Shown here: piece after piece, positions 21,493-29,304 of the stretch
How the letters are laid out: every line of letters begins with the position of its first letter
Numbering within the stretch: position 1 is the first letter of the stretch
Source of the DNA: Sandaracinaceae bacterium
GTDB lineage: Bacteria > Myxococcota_A > Polyangia > Polyangiales > JADJQN01
Assembly (NCBI GenBank): GCA_016712745.1
Contig: JADJQN010000001.1
Coordinates: forward strand, 372,001 to 436,000
DNA length: 64,000 nucleotides
Reading direction: 5' to 3'
Notes under the pieces: model-generated
What the model was told of the DNA's origin: nothing
The model's database searches: none
What the model saw: the letters and a program-made list of their open reading frames with translations, nothing else
Position numbers and translations under genes: made by a program

Positions 21493-22719
21493 TTACGGTG
21501 CGCCAGCCGCAGGCGCGGTCGCTGGAGCAGCCGCAGGCGCGGTCGGTGAGGCAGCGGCAGGCGCAGCTGGTGCGCGCGGCGCAGGAACCTGCATCGGCGA
21601 GTTCGGAGTCGGTGCTGCGCCCGGCGTCGCGTGGATGCCCTGCTTGTTGAGCTGCTCGATGAGGCGCTGCAGCGCTTCGTTCTGGCCTGCGCCGCCTTCG
21701 GCGCCGCCGATTTCGATCGGGCCGTTGGGTCCCATGATCGTGCCACCCGAGCTCGGCTGTGCCGAACGGCGCGCATGCGGAACCGCGGAAGGATCGAGCT
21801 CGGCTAGGCGAATCTGAGCTTGATCAAGGACGTACGGGGATGCCGGCGCGAGCTCGCCGCCCGGGCCTTCCGCCGAGTTCAAACGATCGACGAGCGTGCG
21901 GAGTGTTTCCTTCGCGCGAACTTCTTCGTGCAGCGCGATGTACATCCGCGCCAAGTGGTAGTCCGCGAGATTGCGGAACGCGCCACTCGAAAGACGCGAA
22001 AGCTCTTGGTACTTCTGAACCGCCTCTTGGGGCTTGTTTTCAGCTTCGAGCGCAAAGCCCATGCCTTCAAGAGCGCGTGCCGAGATCATCGGATCATCGC
22101 CGCCCTCGCGACGCGCTTTTTCAAACGCGGTGCGCGCGTCGCTGATGCGATTGAGCTCAAGCAGCGCATGCGCTTCACCCAGCCGCGCCCAGCTCGCGGC
22201 GACGGTGCCCGCATGATGCGAAGTCACCGCCTGGAACTCGCGCAAAGCCGACTCTGCGCGCGCTTGAATCGTTGGGAACGTGACCGTGCCTTCCGGCTCG
22301 TCCTCGGGCGCTTCCTGATCGGCTGCGCGAATGTTCGCATTCGCAATCGCGACCGCCTTCGTCAATGCGCGGCCTGCTTCTTCTTCGCCGCGGTGCCCAA
22401 ACAATGAGTAGGCAACGAAGCCGAGTCCGATCAGAACAGCAACGGCCGCTGCGATGTAAAGCAATCGCGCGTGCTTTCCGAGCTCGTGCGCGATATCGGT
22501 CGCCCTCTTGACGGCTTGCTCTTCGGCCGCCGGAGCCTTGCCGCGCTTCGCTGCTTTCTGTGCGGCCTTCGCGGCCATCTGCGCGGCTAGTTTTTGTCCG
22601 GCCGTGGGTCCGCTCTTTTCGGACGAGCCCTCCGTGCTGCTCGACGAAGAGTCAGCGGTGGGCTGCGAATCGTTTTCGAAATCGGTATCGGTATCCGGGG
22701 TCGACAAGCTGAACTCCAC
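21493..22719 (-). CDS. YfgM-like membrane-anchored TPR protein
   Basis: 408 aa. The N-terminal cytoplasmic part is Ser/Ala/Lys-rich. One membrane helix near residues 88-108 (LLYIAAAVAVLIGLGFVAYS) is followed by a periplasmic TPR domain (LLELNRISDARTAFEKAR, AENKPQEAVQKYQELSR) and a low-complexity Pro/Ala C-terminus. YfgM-type proteins work with SecYEG and periplasmic chaperones. The position directly before the BamB-like gene supports the call. The Pro/Ala tail is longer than in the enterobacterial protein. Confidence 0.72.
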   Translation of the reverse strand: MEFSLSTPDTDTDFENDSQPTADSSSSSTEGSSEKSGPTAGQKLAAQMAAKAAQKAAKRGKAPAAEEQAVKRATDIAHELGKHARLLYIAAAVAVLIGLGFVAYSLFGHRGEEEAGRALTKAVAIANANIRAADQEAPEDEPEGTVTFPTIQARAESALREFQAVTSHHAGTVAASWARLGEAHALLELNRISDARTAFEKARREGGDDPMISARALEGMGFALEAENKPQEAVQKYQELSRLSSGAFRNLADYHLARMYIALHEEVRAKETLRTLVDRLNSAEGPGGELAPASPYVLDQAQIRLAELDPSAVPHARRSAQPSSGGTIMGPNGPIEIGGAEGGAGQNEALQRLIEQLNKQGIHATPGAAPTPNSPMQVPAPRAPAAPAAASPTAPAAAPATAPAAGAP

Positions 22720-22857
22720 AAGCGAGAGAAGACGCGCTTTTTTCTAATCAAATCCACAACTAAGCCATGGGAATTCTTACCAATGGCCGGCGCGGCGAGC
22801 GACTATACCCGTCAAAGACAGGGAGTCAACGGACGGGGCCCGTGCTATCAGGCGGGC

Positions 22858-23376
22858 ATGTCTGCTCGCGTTGCCGCCACGTTGGCTTGTGCCCTTGGTT
22901 GCGCCCTGCCCCTGGCGATCGCGTCGCCCGCGTTGGCCTACGAAGGGCAGATGACGCTCGAGATCGGCGCGGGGTACGCCGCAGCGTCCGGCGCGGAAAT
23001 GGCCACAAACGGTATCGCCGCCGAGGTTCTCGTGAGCTATGGCCTCAACGATATCCTGACGCTGCGAGCCTTCGGCGCCTATGCGCTGCACCCCTCGGCG
23101 GACCAACTCGTAACTGGCGGCGCCGATCTGATTTACATGATCGACATCCTGACCATCGTGCCGTACCTCGGCGTGGGTCTCGATTCGGTTTCGCGCGTCA
23201 ATTCCGACGGACTCGGAGGCACGGCGCTTGGCGTGCACGCGACCTTCGGACTCGACTACCTGCTAAGTCGTTCCCTCTATATCGGCATTGAAGCGCGTCC
23301 CACCTATACGTTGACGGGAACGCGCTTCTTGGAAGTGCCGGTCTACGCGAAGCTCGGCTTCGCGTTCGACCTTTGA
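22858..23376 (+). CDS. Small outer-membrane beta-barrel protein
   Basis: 172 aa from the ATG at 22858, because the product then starts with a signal peptide (MSARVAATLACALGCALPLA, cleavage near SPALA). Amphipathic strands follow (MTLEIGAGYAAASG, NDILTLRAFGAYALHP, SLYIGIEARPTYTLTG) and the end is KLGFAFDL. This fits an eight-stranded barrel of the OmpA/OmpX size class. Function unknown. It stands alone on the plus strand and converges with the next lipoprotein gene. Confidence 0.7.
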   Translation: MSARVAATLACALGCALPLAIASPALAYEGQMTLEIGAGYAAASGAEMATNGIAAEVLVSYGLNDILTLRAFGAYALHPSADQLVTGGADLIYMIDILTIVPYLGVGLDSVSRVNSDGLGGTALGVHATFGLDYLLSRSLYIGIEARPTYTLTGTRFLEVPVYAKLGFAFDL

Positions 23377-23398
23377 GCGGATAGCTCGAGGTCTCGGA

Positions 23399-24259
23399 TC
23401 AGGCGCCTGCGTCGGATCCGCGCATGCCGCACATGGTGTCGGTGCCGCAAGTCACGCCGCTGACATCGCAGCAATCGTAGTCGTCGCAATCGATGAAGGG
23501 GTCGTCGTCGTTGCTGCACGCGTCAGCGCAACGCTCAGCGGTATTCTCAGGGACGATTTCGCCCACGCATCCCGTCGATGGCGTGGTGTTCGTTGCGCAG
23601 TACGTGGTGCCGGTGCAGGTCACGCCTTCAATGCCGCAGCAGTTGCGATCCTCGCAGTCGACGTATGCGTTGCCGTCGTTGCTGCATCCATCCGTGCACG
23701 TTTCAACCGTGTTCTCGTGAACGAGAGGTCCCGTGCACGTGACGACCGTGGATCCACCGTCGCGGCGACCACATGCGGTGTCAGTTCCGCAGGTGACGAG
23801 TGAGCAGCAAGCAAAGTCGTTGCAGTCGACGAAGTTGTTGCCGTCGTTGTCGCAACCGTCGGAGCAGGCTGCGATGGTCGTCTCAAATTCAGATCCGCCG
23901 TCACATGCCATTGCGGGAGCGCCGCCATCGCGCGGACGTCCGCACGCGGTCGTGGGACCACAGTCGGTGCGCACATCGCAGCAACCGAAATCGTTGCAGT
24001 CGACGAAGCTGTTGCCGTCGTTGTCGCAGCTGTCGGAGCAAAGAGCGACCGTGTCTTCATTGGTGGACGAGCCATCGCACATCGCGACGGGCCCGAAATC
24101 CGTGCCGGCGCCGAGGTCTGTCGCCGTGCCCATATCCGCGGGCGTGCTGCCCATGTCGGTCCCGCCGTGGTTCTCCGTGTTTGCGCACGCTGATGTCAGC
24201 GCCACACCCATTCCCAAAGCCATTCCGAGGACCACGATTGAGACGAAACGCTGAGACAT
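23399..24259 (-). CDS. Cys-rich lipoprotein with four CDxCxNDGN repeats
   Basis: 286 aa. Lipoprotein signal, Cys near residue 25 (GVALTSAC), then a Gly/Thr/Asp linker (DMGTATDLGAGTD). Four Cys-rich repeats of about 50-55 residues follow, each with a core like CSDSCDNDGNSFVDCNDFGC or CTDGCSNDGNAYVDCEDRNC. The Asp/Asn spacing resembles calcium-binding loops and the Cys are probably disulphide-bonded at the cell surface. Similar motifs recur in myxobacterial surface proteins. An AAGGAG lies 7 bases before the start. Confidence 0.7.
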   Translation of the reverse strand: MSQRFVSIVVLGMALGMGVALTSACANTENHGGTDMGSTPADMGTATDLGAGTDFGPVAMCDGSSTNEDTVALCSDSCDNDGNSFVDCNDFGCCDVRTDCGPTTACGRPRDGGAPAMACDGGSEFETTIAACSDGCDNDGNNFVDCNDFACCSLVTCGTDTACGRRDGGSTVVTCTGPLVHENTVETCTDGCSNDGNAYVDCEDRNCCGIEGVTCTGTTYCATNTTPSTGCVGEIVPENTAERCADACSNDDDPFIDCDDYDCCDVSGVTCGTDTMCGMRGSDAGA

Positions 24260-24364
24260 GAGAAAGCTCCTTCTATAAGACGCTCTCCTTTAGTTGATCT
24301 GCCCCCCTTCGCGCAAGGCTAACTCGCGTGAAGTGCCTGTGTCGCCCATGCGTCGCAGGGATCA

Positions 24365-24742
24365 CTAGGGATTTGCCGGGGCGTTTTGGACCATTAGCAG
24401 CGGCGCTAACAGTTCGAGCGTGTGGGGCCCGATCCCTTCCACCTCGTCGAGGTCGCGCAGCGATCGAAACGGGCCGCGCTCCGTTCGGCGCCGAACGATG
24501 CGCTCGGCAAGCGCCCGACCGATGCGCGGAAGGATGCAAAGGTCCTCGACAGTCGCGTGATTGAGATCGAGCGGACGCCCTTCCCGCAACGCCAGCGCGG
24601 CGCCACTCGCGACTCGCTTGACTGGCGGCGAGACGACAAGTTGCGGTGTCGCGCGCGAACTTTCACGCGCGAGCGCCACGACAGCGAGCAGAGCTACCAG
24701 CATGCCCGCTGCCTTCGTATCCCGCGCGCTCATCGTGCGCAT
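24365..24742 (-). CDS. ComEA-like helix-hairpin-helix protein
   Basis: 125 aa. N-terminal hydrophobic anchor (AGMLVALLAVVALA), then a double HhH DNA-binding module: LDLNHATVEDLCILPRIGRA, LAERIVRRR, GPFRSLRDLDEVEGIGPHTL. ComEA proteins bind incoming double-stranded DNA in the periplasm during natural transformation. No other competence gene is nearby, so the role here is from the domain only. Confidence 0.8.
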   Translation of the reverse strand: MRTMSARDTKAAGMLVALLAVVALARESSRATPQLVVSPPVKRVASGAALALREGRPLDLNHATVEDLCILPRIGRALAERIVRRRTERGPFRSLRDLDEVEGIGPHTLELLAPLLMVQNAPANP

Positions 24743-24775
24743 TCATCGGACGCCGCCAGGGCCGGTTGCCCATAA

Positions 24776-24809
24776 AGCAAAAAGCCCGCAGCGATTGCTC
24801 GCCACGGGC
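24776..24809 (-). terminator. Rho-independent terminator of the lipoprotein gene at 24835
   Basis: Minus strand: AGCCCGTGGCGA pairs with TCGCTGCGGGCT (one internal mismatch block), followed by TTTTTG. It lies 25 bp after the stop. Confidence 0.75.
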
Positions 24810-24834
24810 TCGTGCTCTGCGCAGTCGGTGCTGC

Positions 24835-25458
24835 TCAGCTAGCGGGAGTTCCGGCGTCCAAGTCGGGCAGGCCGGCATCGTCGGTCGGCGCAATGCCGCC
24901 GTCTTCGGTCGGCCCAACGCCAGCGTCCGTATCGCCGCCGCCGAACACGCCTGCGAATGTGACGCAAAGTGCTTCGCTCGAATGCTCGCTCATCTCACAG
25001 TACGCGCTGTAGCAGCCGATCGCGGTTTGCACCGTCGACTCGCAGTTCGCACCGCCGTCCACAACGCCGCTTTCGCATCCGGGATTCGCCACGTAGCAGC
25101 TGATGAGCGCGTCGTATTCCGTTGCGCAATCGGCGGCCGTCTCGAGGCCGTCGAAGACCGCGCAGAGGTCAGCACAGTTGATACCGCCGGAGGGCTCGCC
25201 GCCGTCTTCGACGTTGCACGAATTTTGGAAGGTGCAGATCTCCACGCAGGTATCGGGTGGTCCGCCGTCGACCGGTGCAGCGTCCGTGCTTACGCCCAAA
25301 TCCGTCGCCACGCCGAGGTCGGTCGCGACGCCCAGGTCGGTCGCGACGCCCAGGTCGGTACCCGGGCCAGCGTCCGTCCCGGCAACCGGATCGTCTTTGC
25401 AGCCCGCGCCACCGATGGCCAACGTCAAAACAAGTGTCGAAATCAATTTTAGCTTCAT
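24835..25458 (-). CDS. Cys-rich lipoprotein with DLGVAT repeats
   Basis: 207 aa. Lipobox GGAGC, Cys near residue 20. A linker of hexapeptide repeats (DLGVAT, then DLGVST) is followed by a domain with about ten cysteines (CVEICTFQNSC, CADLCAVF, CYSAYCEMSEHSSEALC) and an acidic, Gly/Pro-rich tail with DAG units. The same architecture of lipobox, D/G/T linker and Cys domain is seen in the gene at 23399. Function unknown; probably surface-exposed. Confidence 0.68.
   Translation of the reverse strand: MKLKLISTLVLTLAIGGAGCKDDPVAGTDAGPGTDLGVATDLGVATDLGVATDLGVSTDAAPVDGGPPDTCVEICTFQNSCNVEDGGEPSGGINCADLCAVFDGLETAADCATEYDALISCYVANPGCESGVVDGGANCESTVQTAIGCYSAYCEMSEHSSEALCVTFAGVFGGGDTDAGVGPTEDGGIAPTDDAGLPDLDAGTPAS
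25304..25357. repeat. 18-bp tandem repeat encoding DLGVAT
   Basis: Three 18-bp units (the last two GTCGCGACGCCCAGGTCG are identical) within the lipoprotein linker. Frame-neutral, so copy number can vary. Confidence 0.85.
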
Positions 25459-25496
25459 CTCCAGGCTCCTTCGTAATCTAGTTAACTTAGTTTGTA

Positions 25497-26093
25497 TTAG
25501 TCGTTGGGACGCGCCGGCTGATTGCGCTCGCGGGGCGCGTCCTCTTCCACAGAGTCGTTATCGCGCTGGCGGTCACTGCGTCTGTGATCGCCCTGTTGGT
25601 CATCATCGTCTTCGTCATCATGTCCTGCGTGATCATCCCGTGCGTCTCGTCGTTGGGACTCGCGCGGCGGCGGTGTCGGGATCGGCGCAGGCTCGCCGAA
25701 CTCGTCGATCAATTTTCGCCCCAGTCGGTCGAGAATCATTCGCTCGACATAACTTGGCATCGCGGGGATTTGAACGACGACACGAACGCCATCGCGCCCT
25801 TCGACGCGCGCGCGTACAATTTCCAAGCTCCCCGGATAGCGATGAGCGCCGTCCGCGTATTCGAACATAAAGTATCCAGCATCCGTGTCGCGGTCGCCGA
25901 GTGCACAACCGAGGTCCACACGCACGAGGCGAACGGATGCGTTCCAAACCTTATCGACGGGGTACGCGAAATCTGAAGTAGTGCGCGCGAACGCGAGCAT
26001 CGACCACGACATGGTGGTCAGGAATGCAGCCGCCGCGAAAAAAGTGCGCACTTTCACAGCGGACAGCGTATCGACTGGGCCCGAGGCGACCAA
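25497..26093 (-). CDS. Exported protein with a charged C-terminal tail
   Basis: 198 aa. A GTG or internal Met start is possible because the signal peptide core is FFAAAAFLTTMSWSMLAFA at about residues 18-36. A globular part (DFAYPVDKVWNASVRLVRVD to VERMILDRLGRKLIDEFGEP) resembles small periplasmic proteins that begin with a conserved Tyr-Pro-x-Asp-x-Val-Trp stretch. The last 60 residues are a highly charged Asp/Arg/His/Gln tail of low complexity. No function assigned. Confidence 0.6.
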   Translation of the reverse strand: MVASGPVDTLSAVKVRTFFAAAAFLTTMSWSMLAFARTTSDFAYPVDKVWNASVRLVRVDLGCALGDRDTDAGYFMFEYADGAHRYPGSLEIVRARVEGRDGVRVVVQIPAMPSYVERMILDRLGRKLIDEFGEPAPIPTPPPRESQRRDARDDHAGHDDEDDDDQQGDHRRSDRQRDNDSVEEDAPRERNQPARPND

Positions 26094-26122
26094 GTTTTCA
26101 GCCTAGGTTCCGGCGCACCCAT

Positions 26123-27199
26123 TCACGCAGGCGGCGGCGGAATCGTCTTTGGGCCCGGCGCGCGAACGAGATCGGAGAAGCGAACCTGCATGGCGTAGAG
26201 GGGAATTATGCCGGCAAGACAAATACCTGTGAGCTGAATCCCGTAAAGCAGGAAGATATAGACGCCCCCTGCCGCGCTCACGAGCTGTTCCGGGAAATAG
26301 AGCTTGAGCCCAACGAGGATACCCAGCTGGAAGGTGCCGAAGAGACCGGGGCCCGCGGGCAACAAGATGCCAATGGCGAGCACGCCCATAACGGCGACGG
26401 CGTGTCCCGGGCTCATCGGAATGCCGCAACCCCACGCCAGCAGCCACATGCCAGCAGCGTTCAACGCCCAGTACAAAAGAGATTCGAAGAGAAATCCGCT
26501 CGCGAGCTTGATGTCGGCGATGGAGCGCACGCCCAGCGCCACTTGATCGATCTTCTCCGCGAGAGTGCGTGCGAGCTTCGGTGCAACGAGGCCCACGGTT
26601 ATCTCGGTCAGCTTGACCGCGAAGTTGCGCTGCCAGAGGAAGAGGCCGAGCGCTACGAAGGCGCAGGCGAAGACGGTAAGCGCCAACATGCCGTAGTAGG
26701 GCACATTGCGCGCAATGGGATCGGTCGTCGGGAGGCGCGGCAGCGCAAAGATCGCCCACGCCACGCATGCGCTGGTGATGAGCCCATCGAGAATGCGTTC
26801 AACAGCGACGGTGCCGACGCCCGCAGAAATCGGAATGCCCTCACGGATCTTGCTGAGCGCCGGGCGCGCGAGCTCGCCGAGGCGTAGCGGCATCACGAAG
26901 ATGGCAAAAAAGCCGATCCAATTGATCGCGACGACTTCCTTGAGGGGCACATGCTTCACCGGCGCGATCAAAAAGCGCCACCGGGTCGCGCGCACAAAGT
27001 GCGTCACGGCAAGGGCTAGGATGTAGCCGGGGACAGCCCACCACTTCACCTGCGCAAATGCCTCGCGCGACGGCAAGAGCGGCACCCCGCCGCGGGACGC
27101 GACCCAGGCGAATAAGCCCCCCAGCACCAAAGACACGAGGAGCTTTGGCAGAACGCGCTGCGCGAAAGACTTCTGGGAAACGGGCGTCGGAGAGTTCAT
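26123..27199 (-). CDS. LPG-synthase/flippase-type membrane protein (UPF0104)
   Basis: 358 aa polytopic membrane protein of the lysylphosphatidylglycerol synthetase transmembrane (MprF N-terminal flippase-like) family. Typical features are THFVRATRWRFLIAPVK, GFFAIFVMPLRLGELARPAL, VERILDGL near the middle and GLFGTFQLG further on. No synthase domain is attached, so a lipid or glycolipid translocation role is more likely than aminoacylation. The ATG overlaps the stop of the PHP phosphatase gene by 4 bp. Confidence 0.85.
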   Translation of the reverse strand: MNSPTPVSQKSFAQRVLPKLLVSLVLGGLFAWVASRGGVPLLPSREAFAQVKWWAVPGYILALAVTHFVRATRWRFLIAPVKHVPLKEVVAINWIGFFAIFVMPLRLGELARPALSKIREGIPISAGVGTVAVERILDGLITSACVAWAIFALPRLPTTDPIARNVPYYGMLALTVFACAFVALGLFLWQRNFAVKLTEITVGLVAPKLARTLAEKIDQVALGVRSIADIKLASGFLFESLLYWALNAAGMWLLAWGCGIPMSPGHAVAVMGVLAIGILLPAGPGLFGTFQLGILVGLKLYFPEQLVSAAGGVYIFLLYGIQLTGICLAGIIPLYAMQVRFSDLVRAPGPKTIPPPPA

Positions 27200-27921
27200 G
27201 CGTTGATTCGGCCGGAGAGAATACGCGTAGGATTTTCGCTGAGAAGCTCTTTCGCCTCTTCCTCGCCCACAAGCTCAAAAAGTCGCGCGATCGCGTCGGC
27301 CACGATCGGCACGTCTGCGGGCTTATGACAGTCGCTACACGCGAGATAATAGACGCCCTCTTCGACCATGCGCTCGGCGGCACTCTGCGTCGCCCGCCCA
27401 TACTTACCTGTCAGTGACATCAGATCGAGTTGGGCCAAAACACCCATGTCGAGCATGCGATCGATAGGGTCGGTTTGCTTGAAGAGCGGCGTGTAGCGTT
27501 CCGGATGGGCTATCACCGGACGCACGCGTTTGCGTTGCATGTCGAAGAAGCGTTGCTCAACGTTGCGCGGAATCGCAGTCGGAGGAAATTCCACCAGCGC
27601 AGCGTGGCCGCCTGGGTATGGAAGGCTCGCGCCGGTTGCGAAGAGATTCCAGAACACGTCGTCGCAGAAATGCTCGGCGGCGAGGCCCGTCTTGGGCATG
27701 TCTTGCATCTCGCGTGTTTGCGCAACGAAGTTCGAATAGACCTGCTCGAGATTCGCCTTGTTGTTTTCGAACATCGCGCTTCGAATGTGTGGTGTCGCGA
27801 CAACGGTGTCGTAGCCGATGCTTCGAAGCGCACGGCAAAGCTCCGCGCCTTCGGCGATGGTCTTCACGCCGTCGTCAATAGCCGGAAGATAGTGGCAATG
27901 CAGGTCGACGTAGCCGAGCAT
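27196..27921 (-). CDS. CpsB/YwqE-type PHP-domain tyrosine phosphatase
   Basis: 241 aa. PHP metal-site signature DLHCHYLPAIDDG (His8 and His10), then ATPHIRSAMFENN, PVIAHPERY and ACSDCHKP, which supply the remaining ligands. CpsB/YwqE enzymes dephosphorylate bacterial tyrosine kinases that control exopolysaccharide export. No such kinase is in this window, so the partner is unknown. Its start overlaps the upstream CCA enzyme stop (TGATG) and its end overlaps the next gene. Confidence 0.87.
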   Translation of the reverse strand: MLGYVDLHCHYLPAIDDGVKTIAEGAELCRALRSIGYDTVVATPHIRSAMFENNKANLEQVYSNFVAQTREMQDMPKTGLAAEHFCDDVFWNLFATGASLPYPGGHAALVEFPPTAIPRNVEQRFFDMQRKRVRPVIAHPERYTPLFKQTDPIDRMLDMGVLAQLDLMSLTGKYGRATQSAAERMVEEGVYYLACSDCHKPADVPIVADAIARLFELVGEEEAKELLSENPTRILSGRINA

Positions 27922-29303
27922 CAGGCGCTCGGTTTCCGCTGCTCCGCCTTAGCGAGCTCTTCGGCGAGCGTGAGAAGCTGCATCCGTTCGTTGAGCGTCG
28001 GTTCATCGAGCACGCGCTCGAGCAACTGCGCGAGTAGCACGCCGATCAATTTGCTAGGGGGTAAGCCAAGATGAGTCATGAGATCTGCGCCACGCACCGC
28101 AAGGTCACGCGCCGACAGAGCGTGCCCGGCCGCGTGTACTTGAGCAATGCGCTCGCGCAAACGCAAAAGCGCCTGCAGTTCCGAATCGACGGGACGCCCT
28201 TTGGCAAGCGCATCGGCTTCGGCCAGGCGCATAAGGTCGTCGATGCGCTCGGTGCCAATGCGTTTGATGAACCGTCGAACGGCCGCATCCGTCCATTCGT
28301 CCGAGTAACAGACGAGGTGATGCCGCACCAAGTGCACAATGCGCTCGCGTTCGTCGTTGGAGAACTTGTAGGCGCGCATCCATGCATCGGTCATATCTGC
28401 GCCGACCGTTTCGTGATGAAAGAAAGTGTAGTCGTTGGTCTTGTCGGACATCGCGCGCGTCTTGGGTTTGCCGATGTCGTGCAAGAGGCCGGTGAGACGA
28501 AGTACGGCGTCTCCGTTCATTGCGTCCAGGCATTCGAGGCTGTGATTCCAAACGTCGTACTCATGCCATTTGTTCTGCTCGCAGCCGACCTGCTTCGATA
28601 GCTCCGGACACGTGATGTCCAAAATTCCTGTGCGATGCATAACGCGAAACGCCTGCGACGGCTTACGAGCTTTCATCGACTTCAACCATTCGTCGCGCAC
28701 GCGCTCCGGTGAAACTTTGCGGAACGTATCGAGCGTCGCACTCATCGCGCGCTCAGTCTCGGCGTCGATTTCGAACTCGAGTGTCGCCGAGAAACGCGCT
28801 GCGCGCAGCACCCGTAAGCCATCCTCCCCAAAGCGCTCCAGAGGGTTGCCGACGGCGCGAATTATCTTCGCGCCCATATCCTCGCGTCCACGAAATGGAT
28901 CGACGAGCTTATCGTCGATGGGGTCATATGCCATCGCGTTGACGGTAAAGTCGCGGCGCGCGAGGTCTTCGTCGATGTCGCTGACGAAGTGTACGTTGTC
29001 GGGGCGGCGCCCGTCGGAGTACGCGCCCTCCCCCCTTAATGTCGTCACTTCCGTCGAGAGGCCTTGATGCAGAACGGTCACGGTTCCGTGCTCGATTCCG
29101 GTCGGAATCACGCGCTTGAAAACCTTCTGTACGTCTGCGGGAAGCGCGGTCGTGCAAACATCCCAATCGCTCACCGCGCGTCCCGCGAGCACGTCTCGAA
29201 CGCACCCGCCCACGACCCATGCGCGATGGCCGGCGCTTCGAAGGCGCGTGCAGATGTCGACGATGGGCGCTGGAACTACGCCTTCCGGGAATGCAGACGC
29301 CAC
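27921..29303 (-). CDS. cca: CCA-adding tRNA nucleotidyltransferase
   Basis: Adds or repairs the 3' CCA of tRNA; 460 aa. I chose the GTG at 29301-29303, one base after the upstream stop, because residues 30-48 then give the catalytic VVGGCVRD...DWD motif. RRDFTVNAMAYDP and GEDGLRVLRAARF complete the class II head and neck domains, and an HD phosphohydrolase domain follows (HSLECLDAM, LLHDIGKPKT). Longer frames upstream overlap the TPR-ATPase gene and are not protein-like. A poly(A) polymerase activity cannot be excluded from motifs alone. Confidence 0.9.
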   Translation of the reverse strand: MASAFPEGVVPAPIVDICTRLRSAGHRAWVVGGCVRDVLAGRAVSDWDVCTTALPADVQKVFKRVIPTGIEHGTVTVLHQGLSTEVTTLRGEGAYSDGRRPDNVHFVSDIDEDLARRDFTVNAMAYDPIDDKLVDPFRGREDMGAKIIRAVGNPLERFGEDGLRVLRAARFSATLEFEIDAETERAMSATLDTFRKVSPERVRDEWLKSMKARKPSQAFRVMHRTGILDITCPELSKQVGCEQNKWHEYDVWNHSLECLDAMNGDAVLRLTGLLHDIGKPKTRAMSDKTNDYTFFHHETVGADMTDAWMRAYKFSNDERERIVHLVRHHLVCYSDEWTDAAVRRFIKRIGTERIDDLMRLAEADALAKGRPVDSELQALLRLRERIAQVHAAGHALSARDLAVRGADLMTHLGLPPSKLIGVLLAQLLERVLDEPTLNERMQLLTLAEELAKAEQRKPSA

Positions 29304-29304
29304 G

